NCBI GenBank assembly: GCA_021802375.1
Contig: JAKAAL010000194.1
Location: 1-7,306 of the forward strand
Direction of reading: 5' to 3'
Source of the DNA: Bacillota bacterium
GTDB taxonomy: Bacteria > Bacillota_E > Sulfobacillia > Sulfobacillales > Sulfobacillaceae
Length of the DNA: 7,306 nt
This document shows positions 1 through 6,919 of the stretch, one piece after another. Made by a program: the position numbers and the translations under genes. Under the pieces are notes generated by a model. It was not told the DNA's origin. It saw only the letters and a list, made by a program, of their open reading frames with translations, and made no database searches. How positions within the stretch are numbered: the first letter of the stretch is position 1; every line of letters begins with the position of its first letter.

Positions 1-1
1 A

Positions 2-1150
2 TACCGTATGGACACCGAATTTCCCGGGCCCAAGGCGCTCGGACCCGAATGGGAGCGACGGCGTGCGGCCGGCGATCTCATTGTCATGGATCACGTCGAG
101 GATTGTACGTTTTGCCAACTGTGCGAGCTCGCCTGTCCCGTAGGCGTTCCGATTGCGCATTTGATTGCTGAACAAAAAGACCGGGCCCGCTTGAGGCAAC
201 CGGCGGCCATTAGACTTAGAGATGCGATTCTCACCCATCCTGAGTGGGTCGCCCGGGCACCCAGGCTTTCCACAACGCCTCGGTTCGTCAGCCGAATGAT
301 GAGGCTGTCGACGACCTCGCGTCGACCCCAGCCAAGATTTTCCACCGCCGTGGTCTCCCCGTCTGCGAGAGAAATCCATGGCCGGGTCGGCCTTTTCGTC
401 GATTGCTTTGATCGCGGATTCGATCAGGAGACCTTGTCGGCGAGCACGGCTCTATTAACCGCGTGGGGATTTGCGGTCTCAATGGTACCCAAATCGAGTC
501 TTTGTTGTGGTGCGGCTGCCTATGCGAGCGGGCGAGTAGACCAAGCCAAGCGCCAAGCGGAAGCGATGCGAGCCGCGATTATCCGGGATCTCCCGAACGA
601 AGTCACCGCTTTGATTACCCTGAATGCGACCTGTGATGGCACCATGGATCAAGAGTGGGCGAAGTATTTCGGCCTCGAACCGCTGCCGATTCCTATGATG
701 CCTTTTCACGAATTTGCGGTGTCGCATGCGCCGAAATTTTTCTGGGATGGGCTCCGGAGCAATGAGGAGCTTAAGAGGGAGGGTAGGCCCCGAGTCTGGA
801 CCCACACCACCTGTCGCGGGCAAAGACGTGGCGATGGCGGATTGTTTGCGTTGGCCAGAAGAGCCGGTGTCAGCGAGGTTATACCGCTCGACCTCGAATG
901 CTGTGGAGCGGCCGGTTCGTACGCCTTTAAGACCGAACACGAAACGACTGCGCACCGGATGGGCAGTGCCGCCAAGGATCAGATCAACCACCTGATGGGC
1001 GAACTCTGGGTGGATAGCGGGACCTGCGCCGTCCACCTTGACCAAATCCTAGGCATTCCAGCCCGTCACCCTGCCTATTGGCTCTATCAGCGTTGGCACC
1101 AGGCATCCGCTCTCAAGGGTATCGCAGACAAGCCTTCGATTGAGGGTTGA
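2..1150 (+). CDS. Fe-S (CCG-domain) oxidoreductase subunit, GlpC/GlcF-like; 5' end outside window
   Basis: This is probably an electron-transfer subunit that passes electrons from a flavin dehydrogenase (glycerol-3-phosphate, glycolate or lactate type) towards quinone. The frame is open to the left edge. The ATG at 8 is unlikely to be the true start, because the protein there already resembles the middle of GlpC: an FPGPKALGPEWER stretch, which in GlpC follows the first ferredoxin motif. Numbering from that Met, the second 4Fe-4S motif is C33-x2-C36-x2-C39-x3-C43-P. Two CCG domains follow: C133 with C166-C167-G168 and C209, then C269 with C298-C299-G300 and C340. These Cys are typical ligands of the heterodisulfide-reductase/GlpC/GlcF family. 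No membrane segment is evident. The gene looks more GC-rich than the transporter to its right and converges with it, so it is probably a separate unit. GlcF, LutA or another CCG oxidoreductase subunit remain alternatives; the family is secure, the substrate is not. Confidence 0.85.
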   Translation, partial: YRMDTEFPGPKALGPEWERRRAAGDLIVMDHVEDCTFCQLCELACPVGVPIAHLIAEQKDRARLRQPAAIRLRDAILTHPEWVARAPRLSTTPRFVSRMMRLSTTSRRPQPRFSTAVVSPSAREIHGRVGLFVDCFDRGFDQETLSASTALLTAWGFAVSMVPKSSLCCGAAAYASGRVDQAKRQAEAMRAAIIRDLPNEVTALITLNATCDGTMDQEWAKYFGLEPLPIPMMPFHEFAVSHAPKFFWDGLRSNEELKREGRPRVWTHTTCRGQRRGDGGLFALARRAGVSEVIPLDLECCGAAGSYAFKTEHETTAHRMGSAAKDQINHLMGELWVDSGTCAVHLDQILGIPARHPAYWLYQRWHQASALKGIADKPSIEG

Positions 1151-1241
1151 TGGACTCGGCCTGAACCCCAAGGAAGGACGGACGGAAGTCGCGGTGATGG
1201 ACGGGGTTTGAGCACCAAGGGAAGAAGTCGTGGTCATGGAC
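1144..1241. repeat. Degenerate tandem repeats across the convergent gene junction
   Basis: The motif TGATGGAC or TCATGGAC ends three successive blocks, at 1148-1155, 1195-1202 and 1234-1241, giving units of 47 and 39 bp. The best-matched pair is 1185-1202 against 1224-1241 (GAAGTCGCGGTGATGGAC and GAAGTCGTGGTCATGGAC, 16 of 18 identical). The preceding parts (1161-1176 and 1208-1223, both containing CCAAGG) are weakly alike. The first copy contains the stop codon of the Fe-S gene, and the third contains the reverse-strand stop of the OppF-type ATPase gene. No classical stem plus T-run terminator is visible here. Confidence 0.5.
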
Positions 1242-2235
1242 TTGAACTGGGTGTAACCGCATCTGCCATCTCACTAAACAAACATGCTACCTCATGTTGA
1301 GATTCTACCGAAATGATCGGTATGGGTTGGGTGCGACAGGCATCCATGGTATAAGGACACCGTGGAGCAAACGGACAACCTTGGCTTCCGACCGAAAGGT
1401 CAGGGGCCGCCTCGGCCACTTGCGGCAAAGCTTCAGTACGTCCAGGAACGGCTGCTAGCAAGAGTTGGGTGTATGGGTGGCGGGGATTTTTGACGATGTC
1501 TCGTGCGGTTCCCACTTCCATTATCTTTCCACCGTATAGAACCATAATGCGGTCAGATAAATAACGCGCGGAGGCAAGATCGTGGGTGATATACAACAAC
1601 GAGATGCTTAGGCGTTCCTTTAAATCTCGTAAAATGCGCAGGATATCTGCGCGGATCGACACATCGAGCATCGACACCGGTTCGTCAGCCACGATAAATC
1701 GAGGATTTGCGGCCAAAGCCCTTGCGATGACCACCCGTTGACGCTGTCCACCAGAAAGTTCATGGGGGTATTTTCCACGAAATTCATCGGCTGGCGAGAG
1801 TCCGACCTCATCTAATAGTTCTCGAACCTTTTGGTCCATTGCAGACCGTGAAATATGTTGATAGACATGTGCCGGCAAAGCAAGGTGCTCTTGAATGGTG
1901 GCCGTGGGATTGAGTGCCGCAAAGGGATCTTGAAAGATCATCTGAACCTCAGCATGCAGAGAACGAACTGCCTGAGATCGGATGCGAGTGATGTTCCGGC
2001 CGGCAAAATAGATTTGGCCGGATGTGGCTTCGACGATTTTTACTAAGGTCCTGCCGATTGTGGTTTTCCCACTGCCCGACTCACCCACGAGAGCTAAAAC
2101 TTCGCCCTCAGCGATTTCGAACGACACCTTACTGACTGGTTCAATCGTGGTCCGTCTTCCCCGAGCATGGGTGGTAAATTGCACAGTCAATGCATCAACC
2201 TTAACTAGCGGATTTGTGCTGGCCTTCACGATCAT
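1234..2235 (-). CDS. ABC importer ATPase, OppF/DppF family
   Basis: This is the second cytoplasmic ATPase of the importer; it should pair with the OppD-type subunit and hydrolyse ATP to drive uptake. The 333-residue protein has all the nucleotide-binding motifs: Walker A GESGSGKTT (51-59), Q-loop Gln102 in FQDP, signature LSGGQ (160-164), Walker B FIVADE (180-185), D-loop SMLD (188-191) and H-loop His218. The C-terminal oligopeptide-transporter extension follows, with C287-x5-C293-x6-C300-x17-C318, a spacing that could bind an Fe-S cluster. I chose the start at 2235 over an upstream in-frame ATG at 2364. It gives an ATGA overlap with the stop of the preceding gene, has AAGGAAGGG five bases upstream, and the extra 43 residues would be unlike the family and read through the end of its neighbour. 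It is the last gene of the operon. Its stop lies inside a degenerate repeat, so the final residues (DAVTPSSSP) may be unconserved. Confidence 0.95.
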   Translation of the reverse strand: MIVKASTNPLVKVDALTVQFTTHARGRRTTIEPVSKVSFEIAEGEVLALVGESGSGKTTIGRTLVKIVEATSGQIYFAGRNITRIRSQAVRSLHAEVQMIFQDPFAALNPTATIQEHLALPAHVYQHISRSAMDQKVRELLDEVGLSPADEFRGKYPHELSGGQRQRVVIARALAANPRFIVADEPVSMLDVSIRADILRILRDLKERLSISLLYITHDLASARYLSDRIMVLYGGKIMEVGTARDIVKNPRHPYTQLLLAAVPGRTEALPQVAEAAPDLSVGSQGCPFAPRCPYTMDACRTQPIPIISVESQHEVACLFSEMADAVTPSSSP

Positions 2236-3251
2236 GCCAACCCTTCCTTTCCAGGTTCGGTGTATTGGTGGCACGCAATGAGCGCATCGTTGACTTGAAC
2301 CATTGGTGGCGCCTCGACTTTGCATCGATTGAACGCGACCGGACAACGAGGATGAAACGGGCAACCTTCAGGCAGATGGAGCAAATCTGGAGGATTGCCA
2401 GGAATCCCGACGATCTTCACGTCGTCTTCCCCTAACTCAGGAATGGCACGCATAAGTCCTTCCGTGTAGGGATGGTGAGGGCCCGAACGTTCCAAAGAAC
2501 CGGTTATCTCCACGATTCGTCCTGCGTACATAATGGCTACCCTGTGCGCCAATGACCGCACCAAGCTAAAATCATGACTAATGAATAGAATAGCCATTTG
2601 ACGTTCTGCTTGTATTTCTCGCACTTGGTCAAGGATGGAACGTTGCACGACGACGTCGAGCGCGGTGGTCGGTTCATCCATGAGTAAAACCGGAGGGTTG
2701 AATATCATGGCGATGGCAAGTACAATCCGTTGCTTCATACCGCCCGAGAGTTCATGAGGGAAGGAACGAGCGCGACGTGGATCGATTTTCACTAAATCAA
2801 GGATTTCGTTCATGCGTCGACGGGCATCCTCTGGTCGGATTCCGGGATTATGGCTTTGCAGCGTATCCATTATATGAGCCTCGACAGTCATCACCGGATT
2901 GAGCGCGTTCATCGCACTTTGGAATACCATGGCGATTCGCTTCCAGCGAAACGTACGCAAAGTTTCGGGATTCATACCATAGAGATCGCTCCCCAGTACT
3001 CGCACGCTTCCGGAATCGAATTGTGCTCCGTCGGGCAGAAGCCCCATAATCGTAAAGGCTAATGTGGATTTACCGGATCCTGATTCCCCCACGAGACCTA
3101 AAATTTCTCCCTGGTTCAGAGTGAGACTCACATCATTGACGGCGCGTGCCGGACCAGACGGAGTGGAGAATGAGACTGACACGTGGTCCAACACGAGCGG
3201 TACACCAATGTGCTCATCATAGGCAGGCGATTCTGGAGATTTTTGGATCAT
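2232..3251 (-). CDS. ABC importer ATPase, OppD/DppD family
   Basis: This is the first cytoplasmic ATPase of the importer, the partner of the OppF-type subunit encoded next. The 339 residues match the usual length. Motifs are Walker [10 protein letters not shown] (55-63), Q-loop Gln111 in [11 protein letters not shown], signature LSGGM followed by KQR (168-175, the usual OppD variant), Walker B VLLMDE (188-193), and H-loop His226 in ISHD. The C-terminal oligopeptide-transporter domain carries C297-x5-C303-x6-C310-x16-C327, nearly the same cysteine spacing as in the OppF-type protein. The start ATG at 3251 overlaps the TGA of the DppC-type gene (ATGA), with AAAGGGGG about nine bases upstream. 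Its own stop overlaps the next start in the same way, so the three distal genes are translationally coupled. Both ATPases have complete catalytic motifs, so the importer should be a heterodimeric, fully active type. Confidence 0.96.
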   Translation of the reverse strand: MIQKSPESPAYDEHIGVPLVLDHVSVSFSTPSGPARAVNDVSLTLNQGEILGLVGESGSGKSTLAFTIMGLLPDGAQFDSGSVRVLGSDLYGMNPETLRTFRWKRIAMVFQSAMNALNPVMTVEAHIMDTLQSHNPGIRPEDARRRMNEILDLVKIDPRRARSFPHELSGGMKQRIVLAIAMIFNPPVLLMDEPTTALDVVVQRSILDQVREIQAERQMAILFISHDFSLVRSLAHRVAIMYAGRIVEITGSLERSGPHHPYTEGLMRAIPELGEDDVKIVGIPGNPPDLLHLPEGCPFHPRCPVAFNRCKVEAPPMVQVNDALIACHQYTEPGKEGLA

Positions 3252-4168
3252 TGGTTTCGACCCCCTTTTCGGGCGGTTGATCGAAGTCGTGGATTGGATA
3301 TTTGGTCAATTCCCGAATTGACTAAGGCCAACGCAATTCCCACTAAGGCGATCGCGGCGCCGGGCGGGATGAACCACCACCACATATGCAGCAACAGCGC
3401 ACTGCCATTTTCCGCCCAATAAATGATACTACCCCAACTGACTGCGTTTACATTGCCCAAACCTAGGAATTGTAATCCCGCTTCAGATAAAATACCAAAT
3501 AGAATGGAAAACATGAAATTTGCCACCACCAAAGAGAGCATGTTGGGAAGAATTTCTCGAGTTAATAGTCGGATTTGCGAAGAACCAGCTAGTCGAGCAG
3601 CAATGACAAAATCTCGTTGCCTGAGTGTCATCACCTGGGACCGCAATGTCCGCGAACCCCAGGCCCAGCCAGTGAATCCGATCACGGCGGCAATCGTTAC
3701 TGCCCCGGATGAGTGGAGGTACGCTGACAAGACAATGAGAAGGGGCAATCCAGGCAAGATGAGGACCACATTAGTGAAAGTCGAAAAAGAAGTGTTTAGC
3801 AATTTGCCACCTAAGGACGGTAAGACTCCAAACAAAAGAGAGAGTGCAGTGGCAATGATGCCTACAGCAAAGCCAACACCTAGGGAATTTCGACTTCCCC
3901 AGATTAGCTGGGACAAGATATCCTGGCCTTGGAGGGTCGTCCCCAAGAGGTGTGTCCAGCTTGGAGGCTGAGAGGGGAGAAAACTGTTTGCAGAAGGATT
4001 GTACGGTGCTAGGACTGGGGCAAATACCGCTACCAGGATCATACCCACAAGGATAATAATCCCTACTCGCGCCCGGGGATTTGACCATAGCATGCGAGCC
4101 ATTCCCGCTTTTCTCGTTCGACCGCTCGTGACCGTATTCGGGTTCTGTGCCGTGGTTGAGATACTCAT
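3248..4168 (-). CDS. ABC importer permease, DppC/OppC family
   Basis: This is an integral membrane subunit that forms the translocation path with the DppB-type partner. The 306-residue protein has a cytoplasmic N-terminus, a first membrane helix around 35-55 (GIIILVGMILVAVFAPVLAPY), an extracytoplasmic loop with LGTTLQGQDILSQLIWGSRNSL (75-96), and further hydrophobic segments around 97-117, 131-151, 155-170, 210-230 and 262-284. The EAA-type loop that contacts the ATPase is at about 184-209 (RDFVIAARLAGSS to EILPN). The GTTLQGQD form differs from the GTDxxGRD of classical peptide permeases. I associate it from memory with oligosaccharide-type members of the family, but that is a weak argument. 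The ATG at 4168 lies three bases after the stop of the DppB-type gene, with GGAGAG (inside that gene's end) six bases upstream. The stop overlaps the next start. Confidence 0.94.
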   Translation of the reverse strand: MSISTTAQNPNTVTSGRTRKAGMARMLWSNPRARVGIIILVGMILVAVFAPVLAPYNPSANSFLPSQPPSWTHLLGTTLQGQDILSQLIWGSRNSLGVGFAVGIIATALSLLFGVLPSLGGKLLNTSFSTFTNVVLILPGLPLLIVLSAYLHSSGAVTIAAVIGFTGWAWGSRTLRSQVMTLRQRDFVIAARLAGSSQIRLLTREILPNMLSLVVANFMFSILFGILSEAGLQFLGLGNVNAVSWGSIIYWAENGSALLLHMWWWFIPPGAAIALVGIALALVNSGIDQISNPRLRSTARKGGRNQ

Positions 4169-4171
4169 CGG

Positions 4172-5161
4172 TTACTCTCCTTGTCTTACGCGGGGGTCCA
4201 GCAATCCGTAGATCAATTCTACAAGAAAATTGGCTAATAGCACCGCGAGCGCAATGATCAAAAAGATACCCTGCATCAAGGGATAGTCCTCGTTTTCAAC
4301 AGCCGTCAAGAGTTGCATGCCGATTCCTGGGTAAGAAAAGACCACTTCGGTCAAGAGCGCTCCACCGACAACGAAACCAATTGCCATGGCAAATCCCGTG
4401 AGATTTGGTAAGATTGCGTTTCGGGCGGCATAAAAAACCATCAGACGACGGTCACGGACTCCTCGCGCACGAGCGAACGTAACATAGTCTTCTCCCAAGG
4501 TTTGGACCATGTTATTGCGCATCCCGACTAACCAACCACCAATAGCACTAATGACGATGGTTGCCCCGGGAAGCACGGCATGGTAGAGCACATCGGCGGA
4601 AAATCTCCACCATGGGACCCCGTTTGACAAGGTCGTAAACGCATGTAATTGGGGAAACCAGTTCAGTTCAAAGCCAAACAGATAAACTAAGATCAGGGCG
4701 ATCCAGAAATAGGGGATGGCTGAGGTGAACATCGTCACCGTGGTCAGGGTGGCGTCGATGCGAGTCCCTCGGTGCCAGGCAGCATAAATACCCAAGAAAG
4801 TTCCTAGCAATACGCTGATGATGGTAGCCGTGCCAGCCAACCCTAGGGTCCATGGGAGACTGCGGCCGATTACCTCCGTGACGGTTAAGGGATAGTAAGT
4901 AATCGATGTGCCCAGTTGGCCGTGGAAAAGATTATTGACATACCCAAAGTACTGGGTCCATAACGGGGCATGGGATAATCCAAACTGTTGTTCAAGTGCG
5001 TGGAGGGCGTTAGGACCCAAGGGGGCTCCCTCAGACTGAAAGTGCGCCAAGATAGCATCTACTGGACTGCCCGGCATCATTCTGGGTATTAAGAAATTGA
5101 CGGTAATGGCGGCCCAAACCGACAGTAAAAGGAACCCGATTCTATTGAGAAAAAATCGCAT
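4172..5161 (-). CDS. ABC importer permease, DppB/OppB family
   Basis: This is an integral membrane subunit that pairs with the DppC-type protein to form the channel. The 329-residue length is normal. Visible features are an N-terminal helix (8-26, LLLSVWAAITVNFLIPRMMP), the extracytoplasmic region ending in FGYVNNLFHGQLGTSI (72-87), hydrophobic segments at about 104-127, 141-163, 195-214, 255-275 and 296-317, and the EAA coupling loop EDYVTFARARGVRDRR to NAILPN (224-253). The family C-terminal motif VFSYPGIG (274-281) and the ending LLDPRVR are present. The start ATG at 5161 has GAGG six bases upstream within GGAAAGCGAGG, an 11-base block that also precedes the binding-protein gene. It follows the binding protein after a 108-nt spacer containing a strong stem-loop, so it is probably made at a lower level than the binding protein. 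Confidence 0.95.
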   Translation of the reverse strand: MRFFLNRIGFLLLSVWAAITVNFLIPRMMPGSPVDAILAHFQSEGAPLGPNALHALEQQFGLSHAPLWTQYFGYVNNLFHGQLGTSITYYPLTVTEVIGRSLPWTLGLAGTATIISVLLGTFLGIYAAWHRGTRIDATLTTVTMFTSAIPYFWIALILVYLFGFELNWFPQLHAFTTLSNGVPWWRFSADVLYHAVLPGATIVISAIGGWLVGMRNNMVQTLGEDYVTFARARGVRDRRLMVFYAARNAILPNLTGFAMAIGFVVGGALLTEVVFSYPGIGMQLLTAVENEDYPLMQGIFLIIALAVLLANFLVELIYGLLDPRVRQGE

Positions 5162-5269
5162 GGAGTACCTCGCTTTCCGGATTCCTAAAGTCGGTTGCGC
5201 CCTCTGTGCGTAATTGAGGACGCAACCGAACTCGAAATCAAGACTGTTTCAACCTCTAGAGGCGGGTCT
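5162..5269 (-). promoter_or_regulatory. Intercistronic spacer between binding protein and permeases
   Basis: This 108-nt gap is the only sizeable spacer inside the transporter operon. In the direction of transcription it holds a perfect 10-bp palindrome CCTCTAGAGG (5253-5262) eight bases after the binding-protein stop, then a large stem-loop (5192-5228), then the ribosome site of the first permease. No promoter-like pair was obvious in it. The arrangement is typical of operons in which the binding protein is kept in excess by RNA processing, attenuation or 3'-end protection. That role is inferred from position and structure only. Confidence 0.55.
5192..5228 (-). terminator. 13-bp intercistronic stem-loop (attenuator or mRNA-stabilising hairpin)
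   Basis: On the transcribed strand the arm CGGTTGCGTCCTC (5228-5216) pairs with GAGGGCGCAACCG (5204-5192). That is 13 consecutive pairs with one G-U wobble, around an 11-nt loop. It is not followed by a run of U, so it is not a classic intrinsic terminator. A partial attenuator or a block to 3' exonucleases protecting the upstream binding-protein mRNA is more likely. The structure is read directly from the sequence; the function is inferred. Confidence 0.6.
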
Positions 5270-6907
5270 CTACCGTAAACGCAGGTGGGAGAGAATTAAG
5301 GCCGCTACCGGATAGTCATAACTGCTACCTGCAGCATAAGGGCTCGACGGGGTGGGCCAGCCGATGTAATTCTTGTTGCTCCATTCGTACCACCAGACAG
5401 ACTCTGTCAGACCGATTACCGGCATGTTTTTTGCCGCGAGTGACTCCATCTGGTTAGCCAACTGCTGCTCTTTTGCGCGGTTGTTCGTCGTGCTGAATTC
5501 GTTCAGTAATTTGTACATGGTCGGATTGTGCCAACGCTCCCAATTGCCTTGCGTTAGGACTGGTCCGAACACGCTTTCATACATGGTGTATGGGGTAGGG
5601 CCAGCACCAGGGCTGCCAATAGCCAACTGGAATTTTCCACTTAGTTCATCGGAATATGCTTCTGAACCCGTGACCAAACTAACCGTCGTGTTAATCCCCA
5701 CGGCTTTCAATTCGGTCGCGATGATCCCTGCCTGAGCATCCCAGTCGGTGAGTCCCGATATCACGATGAGGTTAAACGACAGCGGTTTGCCGGAGGGAGA
5801 TACGAAAATCCCCGAACTATTGCGCTTGAATCCGGCCTTAGTCAGCAGAGCGATAGCTTTCTTCGGATCGTATTGATACTTAAGATCGCTCGTCGGAAGA
5901 CTCCCATCGATCCAAGACTTTTGGTTGGCATTTCTCGGAGCCAGCAACGTGGGGTTGGCTGGTGGCTCATATCCCGATTCAGCTAAGTTGTCGAGTTTAG
6001 TTCGATCCAGGGCATAGCTGAGGGCTTGCCGTACTGGCAACTGCGCCAATAAAGGATTGGTTAGATTGGGATACAGGGCTACAGGCGATGCCGGCGGTAG
6101 CCAATAGTGGTTAAACTTGGGGTCGGCTGCGACGTACAGTTTTTGGATGCTTGACTCAAAGTAAGCGCCCCACGCAATTTTTCCAGATGCCATAGCAGGC
6201 TCTTGCGCCGTGTTGCTGGTAAAGAGCGGTACGGTGAGTTCAGGGACTTGAGGACGTCCACCCCAGTAATCCTTATTCGGGGTTAACGTGACCTCCTGGG
6301 AATTAAAGGTGTTCAAGACATATGGGCCGGATACCACGGGATTAGGATTCAGGAAGTCGAGCGGGCTACCTTTGACCTTGCTCCAAATGGATGCTGGAAC
6401 AATTGGCGTTTTATCTAGGACATACCATTCAAACGGAACGTCAGCCTGTTTAAATTTAAATACCACCGTGTCATTGCCGACGCTCTTAATCGAAGACACC
6501 TTAGTCCAAATGCCGTTGGTATCCATGGCTGGGTACTTCTTTAGCATATTGAACGTAAACACCACGTCGTGTGCGGTAAAAGGGGATCCGTTTGACCACT
6601 TCACGTTTTTTCGTAAATTGACGGTCAAAACTGTGTTGTGGTCGGACCATGCATACGATGTACCCAACATCGGTTCCACCTTTGGCGCGACGTCATCGAA
6701 GTAAAATAGGGGCTCGTACATCTCCAACGTAACACCCATATCACTTGTCGAAAAAGGGTTGAAGTTACGAGTATAGCTAGAGTACACACCCCAACCAATT
6801 TCTAGTGATGGACCTGTGGTGGCTGCCATCGAAGGAATCGCCAACAGGGCCGTAATCCCCAAAGCTGCCATGCCGGCAATGCCACCGGTAACAATCTTTC
6901 GCTTCAT
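5270..6907 (-). CDS. Extracellular solute-binding protein, family 5 (SBP_bac_5), possibly oligosaccharide type
   Basis: This secreted receptor captures the substrate and delivers it to the permease pair. The 545-residue length is normal for family 5. An N-terminal signal peptide (MKRKIVTGG, hydrophobic core about 10-24) ends in SMA-ATT, a type I signal-peptidase site after Ala28. There is no lipobox cysteine, and the protein contains no cysteine at all. Family 5 landmarks are NFNPF (48-52), LRKNVKWSNGSPFTAHDVVFTF (98-119), VSGPY (192-196) and VRQALSYALDR (292-302). The C-terminus has an aromatic stretch (VWWYEW, 504-509) and GWPTPSSPYA (516-525), which I associate with cello- or xylo-oligosaccharide-binding members; peptide or other ligands cannot be excluded. 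The ATG at 6907 is preceded by GAGG with an 8-nt spacing. The gene is first in the operon, behind a long leader and a good promoter. Confidence 0.94.
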   Translation of the reverse strand: MKRKIVTGGIAGMAALGITALLAIPSMAATTGPSLEIGWGVYSSYTRNFNPFSTSDMGVTLEMYEPLFYFDDVAPKVEPMLGTSYAWSDHNTVLTVNLRKNVKWSNGSPFTAHDVVFTFNMLKKYPAMDTNGIWTKVSSIKSVGNDTVVFKFKQADVPFEWYVLDKTPIVPASIWSKVKGSPLDFLNPNPVVSGPYVLNTFNSQEVTLTPNKDYWGGRPQVPELTVPLFTSNTAQEPAMASGKIAWGAYFESSIQKLYVAADPKFNHYWLPPASPVALYPNLTNPLLAQLPVRQALSYALDRTKLDNLAESGYEPPANPTLLAPRNANQKSWIDGSLPTSDLKYQYDPKKAIALLTKAGFKRNSSGIFVSPSGKPLSFNLIVISGLTDWDAQAGIIATELKAVGINTTVSLVTGSEAYSDELSGKFQLAIGSPGAGPTPYTMYESVFGPVLTQGNWERWHNPTMYKLLNEFSTTNNRAKEQQLANQMESLAAKNMPVIGLTESVWWYEWSNKNYIGWPTPSSPYAAGSSYDYPVAALILSHLRLR

Positions 6908-6919
6908 GTTCTTTTCCTC
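6893..6919 (-). repeat. Inverted repeat, left copy: ribosome site and start of the binding-protein gene
   Basis: These 27 bases (GAGGAAAAGAAC, then ATG and the codons for K-R-K-I) are identical, in opposite orientation, to 7280-7306 at the right edge. The match stops at the base before GAGG on the upstream side (C against T). On the coding side it is cut off by the end of the window, so the repeat may be longer. Confidence 0.9.

Noticed and set aside
479..1045. 188-codon reverse-strand open frame within the Fe-S gene
   Set aside because: It lies fully antisense to a gene with clear family motifs, has no recognisable domain, and reflects the GC-rich codon pattern of the sense frame.
1164..1208. 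AACCCC ... GGGGTT inverted repeat as a bidirectional terminator
   Set aside because: The six-base arms are 33 bases apart and no T-run follows on either strand; too weak to call.
2236..2364. Longer N-terminus for the OppF-type ATPase starting at 2364
   Set aside because: The 43 extra residues overlap the conserved end of the OppD-type gene and look unlike the family; the start at 2235 has a strong ribosome site and an ATGA overlap.
3423..3971. 182-codon forward open frame opposite the DppC-type permease
   Set aside because: It is antisense to a well-supported permease and its translation resembles no family; it is a shadow frame.
6288..6704. 138-codon forward open frame opposite the binding protein (also 5373-5735)
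   Set aside because: Antisense to a convincing family 5 binding protein, with no ribosome site or domain.
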